This document shows positions 44,181 to 52,682 of a stretch of 64,000 nt of DNA, piece after piece. This DNA is from Breoghania sp. (lineage in GTDB: Bacteria > Pseudomonadota > Alphaproteobacteria > Rhizobiales > Stappiaceae). Below the pieces are notes generated by a model. It worked only from the letters and a program-made list of their open reading frames with translations, was not told the DNA's origin and searched no databases. The position numbers and the translations under genes were made by a program. Within the stretch, counting starts at the first letter, position 1, and each line of letters opens with the position of its first letter. The DNA is taken from positions 3,547,501 to 3,611,500 of the forward strand of contig NZ_OY771475.1 of NCBI RefSeq assembly GCF_963674635.1. The letters run 5' to 3'.

Positions 44181-45703
44181 GCAGACCTGTTCCAGGGGTA
44201 GTTGTCGGGGCCGTGCGGCCAGGGGTTGTCGCCGGAGCGGTTCACCCCGCGGCGGCCTTTCAGGATGTGGTCGTTCTGCCGCCCGGTCTTGCCCTCAAGA
44301 GCTTCGGAAAGCGGCATGACGTAATCCATGTGGCCGCCCAGCGCGCGATAGTCGTCGGCCCGCATGGTGAATTCGATGGGGGCGACAAGCGCCGGGGTCG
44401 GCACATAGCCGAAGGCGTTTTTCGGCAGGCGGGTCACATCCACCATGAAGGTGATGCCGCCGCCCGGCCAGACATAGACGGGCGCGCCGCCGGAACTGAC
44501 ATAGGTGAGTGCGCTTTGCACCGAGCGGGTGAGGCCCACGGGGTGCTCCGTAACGCCCGAGCGCAGCGATCCGCCCGCTCCGGCCATGAAGAGAATCGAT
44601 GTCAGTGCCGGTTCGCAATTGTCCTCGATGCGCTTCACCGACGGCAGGAGCCGTTCCGGCATTTCCGTCTCGACAGGCACGAGGTTCTCATCAAGCTCGT
44701 AATAGGCCGCGTGTTCGCCGGTGGTCGACACCATCAGGAGCGACTGGCCGGGCTTCGCCGTCTTGGGATCGAAGGCGGCGATGATCTTCAACGGGTCGGT
44801 GAGGTCCGTTCCGCCCCAGCCGGTGCCGGGTTCGGCCACCTGAAAATAGCGGCCCGGCGTGGAGCGGCGGCCGTTGATCCTGATGCCGCTCGGCTCCCAG
44901 CCAATGACCTTGCCCGCCTGATGTTCGGACATGACCCCGGTGATGTGGTCATCGACCACGACGACCTCGTCGACCAGGCCCTTCCATTGCGAGGCGAACA
45001 TGCCGACCGTGGCCGACCCGCAGCCGACCCGCATGCGTTCCTCCAATGCGCCGTTGATGATGGGCGCCTTGCCTGCCTCAACGGTCAGGTCGGAGCCGCC
45101 GTCAATGGTGAGGTCGACCGCCTCGCCGTTGCACAGCGCCAACATGGTGGCGCAGGTGACGCGGCCTTCCTTCTTGGAGCCGCCGGTCAGATGGTGGACG
45201 CCGCCCAGCGACAGCATCTGCGAGCCGTATTCGGACGTGGTGACGTGGCCCACAACCTCACCTTCGGCGCGCACGGGGGCGCATTCGTTGCCCAGATGAC
45301 GGTCGGTGTCGATCTTCAGCTTGACGCCGCAATAGCTGAAAATGCCCTCGGTCACGACGGTGACCATGTCCACGCCGTCGATCTCGGATGCAACAATGAA
45401 GGGGGCGGGCTTGTAATCGGGGTAGGTCGTGCCCGCGCCGATGGCGGTGACGAAGGTTTCCGGCCCCGGAACGATCTCACCGTCCCATTCGCGTTCGAGG
45501 AACGGCACGATTTCGCCGCCGCTCTGCGCGGTGCCTTCCAGGATCTTCAGCGGATCGAGCCGAACCAGCTTGCCGTCTTCGTTGGCGTAGCGGTCGCAAG
45601 CGCCGGAGCGTCCGGCCGCGATGTAACACATGACCGGGCAGGCGTCGCAGCGGATCTTCTCCGGTTTGCCAGCAGCAACAGTTTCGCCAGGAGCAACAGA
45701 CAA
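44177..45703 (-). CDS. 6-hydroxynicotinate-reductase-like iron-sulfur protein
   Basis: A 508-residue protein resembling bacterial proteins annotated as 6-hydroxynicotinate reductase, which reduce 6-hydroxynicotinate to the tetrahydro-oxo compound with reduced ferredoxin. Four cysteines near the N-terminus (19, 22, 26, 36: CDACPVMC, then GACDRY) are positioned to hold an Fe-S cluster. The rest contains GHVTTSEYGSQMLSLGGVHHLTGG and GWGGTDLTDPLKIIAAFDPKTAKPG. I infer the assignment from overall resemblance and context, not from a search. A ferredoxin-NADP reductase is encoded just upstream, and a molybdenum hydroxylase that could make the hydroxylated ring is divergent. An operator site (GTTAGTATGCAAA) lies about 18 bases before the start. 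Confidence 0.7.
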   Translation of the reverse strand: MSVAPGETVAAGKPEKIRCDACPVMCYIAAGRSGACDRYANEDGKLVRLDPLKILEGTAQSGGEIVPFLEREWDGEIVPGPETFVTAIGAGTTYPDYKPAPFIVASEIDGVDMVTVVTEGIFSYCGVKLKIDTDRHLGNECAPVRAEGEVVGHVTTSEYGSQMLSLGGVHHLTGGSKKEGRVTCATMLALCNGEAVDLTIDGGSDLTVEAGKAPIINGALEERMRVGCGSATVGMFASQWKGLVDEVVVVDDHITGVMSEHQAGKVIGWEPSGIRINGRRSTPGRYFQVAEPGTGWGGTDLTDPLKIIAAFDPKTAKPGQSLLMVSTTGEHAAYYELDENLVPVETEMPERLLPSVKRIEDNCEPALTSILFMAGAGGSLRSGVTEHPVGLTRSVQSALTYVSSGGAPVYVWPGGGITFMVDVTRLPKNAFGYVPTPALVAPIEFTMRADDYRALGGHMDYVMPLSEALEGKTGRQNDHILKGRRGVNRSGDNPWPHGPDNYPWNRSA

Positions 45704-45720
45704 GGTTCATGCCTCCATTT

Positions 45721-45733
45721 GTTAGTATGCAAA
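45721..45733. promoter_or_regulatory. Operator copy 1, GTTAGTATGCAAA
   Basis: Immediately upstream of the 6-hydroxynicotinate-reductase-like gene. The same 13-base sequence (with T or C exchanged at one position) recurs at 46750 and 46865. Placement just before the start codon suits repression. Confidence 0.7.
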
Positions 45734-45851
45734 CATGTTTCGGAAAATGTCGTCAATGGACTTTGCGCAGCGTCACCGCTGATTTGCTGGGCATGAATGG
45801 CGAAAATCGCGTCATTTGGCCTGTTTTCCGTAACGGAGGTGCGGTCCGGTG

Positions 45852-46700
45852 TCAGTCCACAAAGGCGCGTTCCACCACGAACTGCGCCGGTTTGTTGTTT
45901 GCCCCTTCCTCAAGGCCATGGCTGAGGCAGAGCGCCTTGGTGTCCTTGAGCATTGCCATGGAGCCGCAAATCATGGCGCGGTCGTCCTCGGGGCCCATGC
46001 GGGGCAGGCCGAGGTCTTCGAACAATTTGCCGGAGGTGATGAGATCGGTGATGCGGCCGGTATTGGCGAAAGGCTCGCGGGTGACCGTCGGGTAGTGGAT
46101 GAGCCGGCCCTCGACCAGTTCGCCGATCAGCGGGTCTTCGCGCAGCGCGGCAACGAGATCCTGCCCGTATTTCAGCTCATCGATCAGGCGGCAGCCATGG
46201 GTGAGGATGAGCGTGTCGAACTTCTCGTAGGTTTCGGGAGCGCGGATGAGGCTTGCAAAGGGAGCGATGCCGGTGCCGGTCGAAAACATCCAGAGCCGCT
46301 TTCCGGGGGTGAGGGCGTCATTCACCAGCGTTCCGGTGGGCTTCTTTCGCATCAGCAACGTGTCGCCCGCGCGGATCTTCTGCAGGTGCTCGGTCAGCGG
46401 TCCGTCCGGCACCTTGATGGAGAAGAATTCCAGCTCCTCGTCCCAGGAGGGGCTGGCAATGGAATAGGCGCGGAAGACGGGCTTGTCGGCATTGGGCAGC
46501 CCGATCATCACGAATTCGCCGGATCGGAAGCGGAATTCGCGCGGTCGCGACACCCGGAAGCGGAACAGCCGGTCCGTATAGTGCTGAACCTCGGTCACCC
46601 GCAGGGCGAAGCAGCCGGTGGGAACGGCAAAAGGCGAGGGGGCGCCGAGCAGGATCGGAATTTCGCAGTCTGTGGCGGGGCTTGCGCTGGGGGCTGACAT
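45852..46700 (-). CDS. Ferredoxin-NADP(+) reductase
   Basis: A 282-residue FAD protein of the bacterial FPR type that moves electrons between NADPH and ferredoxin. RFRSGEFVMIGL and RAYSIASPSWDEELEFFSIKV are the FAD-binding motifs, RLWMFSTGTGIAPFASLIR binds NADP and VERAFVD is the typical C-terminal end. It lies 148 bases upstream of, and on the same strand as, the ring reductase gene, and has its own copy of the operator. Its likely job is to supply low-potential electrons to that reductase. Confidence 0.93.
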   Translation of the reverse strand: MSAPSASPATDCEIPILLGAPSPFAVPTGCFALRVTEVQHYTDRLFRFRVSRPREFRFRSGEFVMIGLPNADKPVFRAYSIASPSWDEELEFFSIKVPDGPLTEHLQKIRAGDTLLMRKKPTGTLVNDALTPGKRLWMFSTGTGIAPFASLIRAPETYEKFDTLILTHGCRLIDELKYGQDLVAALREDPLIGELVEGRLIHYPTVTREPFANTGRITDLITSGKLFEDLGLPRMGPEDDRAMICGSMAMLKDTKALCLSHGLEEGANNKPAQFVVERAFVD

Positions 46701-46749
46701 GGGCTGCTCCGGGAACGGGGGATGGCAAATGCCGTTGCGGACGATTATT

Positions 46750-46763
46750 GTTAGTATACAAAT
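46750..46763. promoter_or_regulatory. Operator copy 2, GTTAGTATACAAAT
   Basis: Located about 50 bases upstream of the ferredoxin reductase start, in the region shared with the divergent molybdenum hydroxylase genes. The core GTATAC is palindromic, a form commonly bound by GntR/FadR-type regulators. Confidence 0.7.
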
Positions 46764-46864
46764 GAAAAAAGCAAGAGCTGCAAACCAAAAGTGCGCGCTG
46801 AAAATTTAGGCAACGCTGCCTTTTCCGTCCGCTTGACACGCATCCGCCGTTGCGTCTCTAATTC

Positions 46865-46878
46865 GTTAGTATGCAAAT
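46865..46878. promoter_or_regulatory. Operator copy 3, GTTAGTATGCAAAT
   Basis: Twenty bases upstream of the start of the FAD subunit gene (plus strand). With copies 1 and 2 it links three transcription units to one regulator. A TTGACACG-like -35 stretch (46834-46841) lies upstream. Confidence 0.7.
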
Positions 46879-46898
46879 GATATGCATTGAGGGAGACA

Positions 46899-47741
46899 AT
46901 GCACTTTCACAGACCGCAAACTCTAGAGGATGCACTGGCCTGCATTGCAGATCATCCCGCACGGATTCTGGCTGGCGGCACGGATATCTTTCCGTCACTC
47001 GGGCGCTCCCCGGTGGGGGAACCTATCCTGGATCTTGGTCGCATCGAGGCGCTGTGCGGAATTTCTTGTCGCGATGGCGTCTGGCGCATCGGGGCGATGA
47101 CGACCTGGGCGCAGATCGCGAAGACGGACCTGCCCGCGCAATTCGATGGTTTGCGGGGCGCTGCCCGCGAGGTCGGCTCCATCCAGATCCAGAATGCGGG
47201 CACGATTGCGGGCAATCTGTGCAATGCCTCTCCGGCCGCCGATGGCGTGCCGCCACTTCTCTCCCTCGATGCTGACGTCGAGCTTTCCGGCCGTGCGGGG
47301 ACCCGCATTCTGCCGCTTCGCGATTTCATAACCGGCGTACGCAAGGTGGCGCTGGAGCCAGGTGAAATCGTTTCCGCCATTCTGGTGCCGGATCGTGCGG
47401 GCACGCGCGCGTCCTTCTTGAAGCTCGGCGCACGGCGTTATCTCGTCATTTCCATCGCCATGGTCGCGGTGGCGTTCGATCTCGATGCAGGCGGCGCGAT
47501 TTCACGCGCGGCCGTTGCGGTCGGGTCATGCTCGGCGGTCGCCGCGCGGCTTGGCTCGCTGGAGGCGAAGCTTGTCGGCTGCAAGCCCGATGCGGCAGCG
47601 CTTTCCGATCTTCTATGCGATGAGCCTTTCGCGGAACTCTCCCCCATCGATGATGTGCGCGCCTCCGCTTCCTATCGGCGCGAGGCGGTTCGGGAACTCG
47701 TGGTCCGCGCCATCGTCGCGGCTGCCAAGGGAGGGGCATGA
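46899..47741 (+). CDS. Molybdenum hydroxylase, FAD-binding subunit
   Basis: A 280-residue subunit of the xanthine dehydrogenase/CoxM family. FHRPQTLEDALACIADHPARILAGGTDIFPSL is the FAD site, IQNAGTIAGNLCNASPAADG the second conserved motif, and RYLVISIAMVAVAF closes the domain. The ATG follows GAGGGAGACA. It passes electrons from the Mo/Fe-S subunit encoded next to it. The operator GTTAGTATGCAAAT precedes it. Confidence 0.93.
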   Translation: MHFHRPQTLEDALACIADHPARILAGGTDIFPSLGRSPVGEPILDLGRIEALCGISCRDGVWRIGAMTTWAQIAKTDLPAQFDGLRGAAREVGSIQIQNAGTIAGNLCNASPAADGVPPLLSLDADVELSGRAGTRILPLRDFITGVRKVALEPGEIVSAILVPDRAGTRASFLKLGARRYLVISIAMVAVAFDLDAGGAISRAAVAVGSCSAVAARLGSLEAKLVGCKPDAAALSDLLCDEPFAELSPIDDVRASASYRREAVRELVVRAIVAAAKGGA

Positions 47742-47742
47742 G

Positions 47743-50487
47743 ATGGCTCTGGTCGACGTTGAAACCGACGGTGCGGTGACCTTTCATCTGAACGGGACGC
47801 AGGTCACTGTCACCGCTTCGCCCATGGAGCGGTTGTCCCACGCCTTGCGTGAGAGGGCGCAGGCGAAGGACGTCAAGGTCGGCTGCGATGCCGGCGACTG
47901 TGGGGCCTGCACGGTGCTGGTCGATGGCCTTCCCGTCTGCGCCTGCACCACCGCGCTTGGTCAGGTGGAAGGCGCGCGCATCGAAACGCAGGCCGGGCTT
48001 GTCGCCAATGATGCGACGGGCAAGGCGCTTGCGGCCGCTTTTCAGCGCAATCAGGCCGCCCAATGCGGCATCTGTACGCCGGGCATGATGGTGGCGGCGA
48101 TTGCGCTTCTGCGTGAGACGCCGGAGCCCACAGAGCAAGAGGTTCGCGATGCGCTTGGCGGGGTTCTCTGCCGGTGCACCGGCTATCGCAAGATCATCAA
48201 TGCGGTGATGGACGCGGGCGGCACGGGCGGGGTTGCGCCGGGCGGCGTCGGGACGGCGATGGCGCGGATCGACGGGCTTGCCAAGGTTTCGGGCACGGAG
48301 CGGTTCGGCGACGATGTCGCGCCCGCTGGCGCGCTGGTCGTGCGCGTCATTCGCAGTCCGTATCACCGCGCGGCTTTCGAATTTGGCGATCTGGAAGCCT
48401 ACCGCCTGGCCAATGGCCTCGATCTGATCATGAGGGCGAGCGATGTGCCGGGAAAGAACTGTTTCGGTGTGATTCCGGGTTTTGAGGATCAGCCAATGTT
48501 TGCGGACCATGAGACCCGCTTCAAGGGTGAGGCGGTGGCGGCCATTGTCGGTGACGCCGATCTCGTCAGCAGACTGGATCCGGCCGTCTTCCCCGTGACA
48601 TGGACCGCGCTCCCCCATGCGCTGGTGCCGGACGAGGCAACAGACGTTCCGGATCTGCACGAAAGCCGCGCGGACAACGTCATGTGTCGCGGCTTCGTCA
48701 AGCGCGGCGATCCTGAGGCCGCCATGCCGGGGGCTGCGGTGGTCGTGGAAGGAGCTTTCTCCACCGGCTTCATCGAGCATGGCTATATCGAACCGGAAGC
48801 GGGCTATGCCGCGCGTTGCGGTGACCGGCTGGAGGTTCATTGCTGCACGCAGGCGCCCTTCATGAACCGCGACGGGATCTCCGGGCTTCTGGGGCTTGCG
48901 GCAGAAGATGTGCGCATCGTGCCGACTGCGGTCGGCGGCGGGTTCGGCTCCAAGCTCGATCTGACCGCCCAGCCCTATGTGGCGCTGGCGGCCTGGCTGA
49001 CGGGTAAGCCCGTGCGCATCACCTATTCGCGCGGCGAATCCATCGCCACCTCCACCAAGCGGCATCCTTCCCGGATTTCCATGAAGATCGGTGCGGATGC
49101 GGACGGGAGGATCGTGGCGGTCGAATTCGACGGCACCTTCAACACCGGGGCCTATGCCAGCTGGGGGCCGACGGTCGCCAACCGTGTGCCGATCCATGCG
49201 AGCGGTCCCTACCGCACGCCAAACTACGTCGCCCGCAGTGTGGGCATTCACACCAATACCGCGCCTGCCGGGGCGTTTCGCGGGTTCGGCGTTCCGCAAT
49301 CGGCGCTGGCGCAGGAGCCGCTTTACGACGAGCTTGCCCTGAAGCTTGGCATGGACCGGCTGGAATTCCGTCGCAGGAACGCACTTCAAAACGGCGACCC
49401 GACGGTGACCGGGCAGGTTTTCAATCAGGGCATGGGGATCGCCGAGTGCTTTGACGCGCTTCGCGAGCACTGGGCCCGCGCGCTTGCCGAGGCGGAGGCC
49501 TTCAATATGTCTGCCAAGGGGGCGGTGCGCCGCGGCGTCGGTGTTGCGGGCGGCTGGTATGGCTGCGGCAATACCTCCATGTCGAACCCGTCCACGATCC
49601 GTGCCGGGCTCACCCGCGCGGGCGAGCTGGTGCTGCATCAGGGCGCCATCGATATCGGGCAGGGCTCCAACACGGTCATCACCCAGATCTTCGCGACCGC
49701 GCTCGGTCTGCCCGTCGCGGCGCTCCGGCTTGTCGGGCCGGACACGGATGTGACGCCGGATGCGGGCAAGACATCGGCCAGCCGCCAGACCTTCATTACC
49801 GGCAATGCGGCGCGGCTTTGCGGCGAGGCGCTGCGCGCCCGCATCCTGCGGCTCGGCAATGTTTCCGAAAATGCAACGCTTGAGCTTTCCGGCGGCACGA
49901 TCATCGCACGCGATGCGGCGGGCGAACGGGTGATCGATCTCGCCGCGCTCTCTCCCGACAACGATACATATGTGCTGGAAGCGGTGGAGAGTTACGACCC
50001 GCCGACCTCGCCGCTCGATGAAAACGGGCAGGGCGATCCTTACGCGGTTTTCGGCACGACGGCACAGATGGTAGAGCTTGAGGTCGACACTGCGCTGGGT
50101 ACCGTGAAGCTTCTGCGCATCGTCGCCGCCCATGACGTCGGCAAGGCGATCAATCCCCTGCTGGTGGAAGGTCAGGTTCATGGCGGGGTGGCGCAGGGCA
50201 TCGGGCTGGCGCTGATGGAAGAGTTTCTTCCCGGTCGCACCGAGAACCTGCACGACTACCTGATCCCGACCATCGGCGACGTGCCAGAAATCGAGACGCT
50301 GATCCTTGAGACCGGCGACGAGCACGGACCCTATGGGGCCAAGGGGTTGGGCGAGCACTGCCTGATCCCGACCGCGCCCGCCATCATCAACGCCATCGCC
50401 GATGCCTGCGGGGTGAGGCTTCGCCACATGCCCGCAACGCCCGACAAGGTGCTGGCCGCGATCCGCGCCGCAAAGGCAGCTCACTGA
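47743..50487 (+). CDS. Molybdenum hydroxylase with fused 2Fe-2S and Mo domains
   Basis: A 914-residue protein. Residues 1-150 are the two-[2Fe-2S] domain: CDAGDCGACTVLVDG for the plant-type cluster and CGICTPGMM with CRCTGY for the second. From about 170 onward is the molybdopterin domain, with QAPFMNRDGISGLLGL, VGGGFGSKLDL, AFRGFGVPQS and, near the C-terminus, GAKGLGEH with the catalytic Glu. Such an enzyme hydroxylates a purine or N-heteroaromatic ring with water as the oxygen source. In most bacteria the Fe-S part is a separate subunit. The ATG follows GGGAGGGGCATGAG and is one base after the FAD subunit stop. Confidence 0.94.
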   Translation: MALVDVETDGAVTFHLNGTQVTVTASPMERLSHALRERAQAKDVKVGCDAGDCGACTVLVDGLPVCACTTALGQVEGARIETQAGLVANDATGKALAAAFQRNQAAQCGICTPGMMVAAIALLRETPEPTEQEVRDALGGVLCRCTGYRKIINAVMDAGGTGGVAPGGVGTAMARIDGLAKVSGTERFGDDVAPAGALVVRVIRSPYHRAAFEFGDLEAYRLANGLDLIMRASDVPGKNCFGVIPGFEDQPMFADHETRFKGEAVAAIVGDADLVSRLDPAVFPVTWTALPHALVPDEATDVPDLHESRADNVMCRGFVKRGDPEAAMPGAAVVVEGAFSTGFIEHGYIEPEAGYAARCGDRLEVHCCTQAPFMNRDGISGLLGLAAEDVRIVPTAVGGGFGSKLDLTAQPYVALAAWLTGKPVRITYSRGESIATSTKRHPSRISMKIGADADGRIVAVEFDGTFNTGAYASWGPTVANRVPIHASGPYRTPNYVARSVGIHTNTAPAGAFRGFGVPQSALAQEPLYDELALKLGMDRLEFRRRNALQNGDPTVTGQVFNQGMGIAECFDALREHWARALAEAEAFNMSAKGAVRRGVGVAGGWYGCGNTSMSNPSTIRAGLTRAGELVLHQGAIDIGQGSNTVITQIFATALGLPVAALRLVGPDTDVTPDAGKTSASRQTFITGNAARLCGEALRARILRLGNVSENATLELSGGTIIARDAAGERVIDLAALSPDNDTYVLEAVESYDPPTSPLDENGQGDPYAVFGTTAQMVELEVDTALGTVKLLRIVAAHDVGKAINPLLVEGQVHGGVAQGIGLALMEEFLPGRTENLHDYLIPTIGDVPEIETLILETGDEHGPYGAKGLGEHCLIPTAPAIINAIADACGVRLRHMPATPDKVLAAIRAAKAAH

Positions 50488-50564
50488 AAAAAAAGGCCCG
50501 TTTCGCGGGGGCGCTCGCGTGCCCCGCCCCCTCACTTTCCTCCCTTGAACGAGAAGATCCATCC

Positions 50565-52682
50565 ATGAGCGCGTCGCCCCTGGCCGCCCCTGCCGATCCC
50601 GCCGCCCCGAATGCCGCCCAGCGCCAGTCGCTGGTGGCCGGTGTCGATGTGGGGGGAACCTTCACCGATCTGGTCCTGTTCGATGCGGCCGCGCGCAGCG
50701 TGCGTCTGGCGAAAACGCCGACGACGCTCGACAATCAGGCTTTCGGCGTCCTCAAGGCGCTGCATATCGCGGAGGCCGATCTCGCTGCCCTCGATCTCAT
50801 CGTTCACGGCACGACCACGACGACCAATGCGGTTCTGGAACGCAATCTCTGCAAGACGGGGCTGATCACCACGGCGGGCTTCCGCGATGTGCTGGAGCTT
50901 GGCCGGCGCACCCGGCCCCATCCATACGGTATGAAAGGCCGCTTCGTGCCGATCATCCCGCGCGATCTGCGCCTGGAAGTGGCCGAGCGTTACGACGCCG
51001 ATGGCCGTGAACTCGTGCCGCTCGACGAGGAGGGCTTGCGGGCTGCCTTGAAGGCGCTCATCGATCAGGGCTGCGAGGCACTGGTCATCCACTTTCTCCA
51101 TGCCTATGCCAACCCGGCCCATGAGCTTCGCGCGGGCGAGATCGCCGCGGAGATCTGGCCGAACGAGAACATCACGCTTGGCCATGCGCTTTTGTCCGAA
51201 AGTCGCGAATTCGAACGTGGGGTGACGGCGGCGATCAATGCCTCCGTGCAGCCGCTGCTGCGCCGTTATGTGGAGCGGCTTGCCGATCAGCTGGCCGAAG
51301 AGGGCTATCGCCACGATGTTCTGGTGATGAACGGCAATGGCGGCATGGTGTCGGCGCGGCGCGTCGCCATCGAGGCGGCGAAGACGGTGATGTCCGGGCC
51401 CGCCTCCGGCGTCATGGCGGCGGCGACCACGGGCCGGCGGGCAGGGATCGCGAACCTGCTGACCTATGACATGGGCGGCACCTCCACCGACGTGGCGCTT
51501 ATCCGCAACGCGGAGCCTGCCGTCTCGAATGAGATCGAGATCGAATATGCCATGCCGATCCATGTTCCCATGGTGGATGTGCGCACGGTTGGTGCCGGTG
51601 GCGGGTCGATTGCGCGGGTGACCGAGGCCGGGCTTCTTCAGGTCGGGCCGGAAAGTGCGGGCTCCACGCCTGGGCCGATCTGCTATGGACGCGGTGGCAC
51701 GAAGCCGACCATATCCGACGCCAATCTGCTGCTCGGGCGGATGAACCCGGACAAGCTCAATTCGGTCTCCGGCATGGTGTCGCTTGGCGATATCGAGGCG
51801 ATCTTCGGCGAAAAACTGGGGCAGCCGCTGGGCGTGGATGCAACCATGGCGGCGGCGGCCGTGCTGCGCATCGCCAATACGCGCATGGCGGATGCGGTGC
51901 GCATGGTCTCGGTGAGCCTTGGCGAAGACCCCCGTGATTTCGCGCTCTTCGCCTTTGGCGGCGCAGGCCCGCTTCATGCCACGGCCATCGCGCGCGAACT
52001 GGGGGTGCCGCGTGTTCTCGTGCCCGCACGCCCCGGCATCACCAATGCGCTGGGCTGTGTGGTTGCAGATCTTCGCCACGACTTCGTCAACACGGTCAAC
52101 AGGCCGCTTGGTGTTCTCGACATCGAGATGGTCCATGCGCTGTTCGACCAGCAACTGGCGGAGGGCCGGGCCCTGATCGCAAGGGAAAACGTGCGTATCG
52201 ACGAGGTGAAGGTGATCCGTTCCCTCGACATGCAGTTCATCGGCCAGACCCACCTTCTGCGCGTTCCCATCGAGACCGATCGGCCCACGGTGGATGATCT
52301 TCAGCGGCTCTTCGAGGAGGCCTATTTCAACCGCTTCCATGTGGAGCTTCCGGAAATCAAGGCGAGCCTCGTCAATGTGAATACCTCCGTCATCGGGCGG
52401 CGCGAGGAGATCGATCTTTCGCTGCTCATCGATCCGGCGGGCCGCAAGGCGAAGCTGGACGACGCGCGGACCGGATCTCGCAAGGTGTGGTTCGGTGAGT
52501 TCATGGATACGCCGGTCTACTGGCGCGATCACCTGCCGCTCGATGCCGAGATCGAAGGCCCGGCCATCGTGGAGCAAATGGACACAACGATCGTCATCGA
52601 GCCGGGAGACAAGGCCGTTCAGGATGCAGACGGCAATATCATCATCACGCTTGCGGCCGCCGCATGGGGAGACGACGCATGA
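50565..52682 (+). CDS. Hydantoinase/oxoprolinase subunit A
   Basis: A 705-residue protein of the HyuA family with an ASKHA-type ATPase fold. VAGVDVGGTFTDLVLFD is the N-terminal phosphate motif, IVHGTTTTTNAVLER and TYDMGGTSTDVALI are also present, and GDPRDFALFAFGGAGPLHA-like sequence (EDPRDFALFAFGGAGP) is near 480. With subunit B it couples ATP hydrolysis to opening of a cyclic amide such as hydantoin or 5-oxoproline. In this locus it is a good candidate for opening the reduced ring lactam. It lies 77 bases after the Mo hydroxylase gene. Confidence 0.93.
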   Translation: MSASPLAAPADPAAPNAAQRQSLVAGVDVGGTFTDLVLFDAAARSVRLAKTPTTLDNQAFGVLKALHIAEADLAALDLIVHGTTTTTNAVLERNLCKTGLITTAGFRDVLELGRRTRPHPYGMKGRFVPIIPRDLRLEVAERYDADGRELVPLDEEGLRAALKALIDQGCEALVIHFLHAYANPAHELRAGEIAAEIWPNENITLGHALLSESREFERGVTAAINASVQPLLRRYVERLADQLAEEGYRHDVLVMNGNGGMVSARRVAIEAAKTVMSGPASGVMAAATTGRRAGIANLLTYDMGGTSTDVALIRNAEPAVSNEIEIEYAMPIHVPMVDVRTVGAGGGSIARVTEAGLLQVGPESAGSTPGPICYGRGGTKPTISDANLLLGRMNPDKLNSVSGMVSLGDIEAIFGEKLGQPLGVDATMAAAAVLRIANTRMADAVRMVSVSLGEDPRDFALFAFGGAGPLHATAIARELGVPRVLVPARPGITNALGCVVADLRHDFVNTVNRPLGVLDIEMVHALFDQQLAEGRALIARENVRIDEVKVIRSLDMQFIGQTHLLRVPIETDRPTVDDLQRLFEEAYFNRFHVELPEIKASLVNVNTSVIGRREEIDLSLLIDPAGRKAKLDDARTGSRKVWFGEFMDTPVYWRDHLPLDAEIEGPAIVEQMDTTIVIEPGDKAVQDADGNIIITLAAAAWGDDA

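Noticed and set aside
47446..50562. A 1038-codon minus-strand open frame opposite the molybdenum hydroxylase
   Set aside because: It is the antisense shadow of a high-GC gene with clear Fe-S and molybdopterin motifs; the shadow peptide is Arg/His/Gly-rich without any domain.
50532..52577. A 681-codon minus-strand frame opposite hydantoinase subunit A
   Set aside because: Same reason: composition of a GC-rich shadow, no domain, no ribosome-binding site, and it is opposite a clear HyuA gene.
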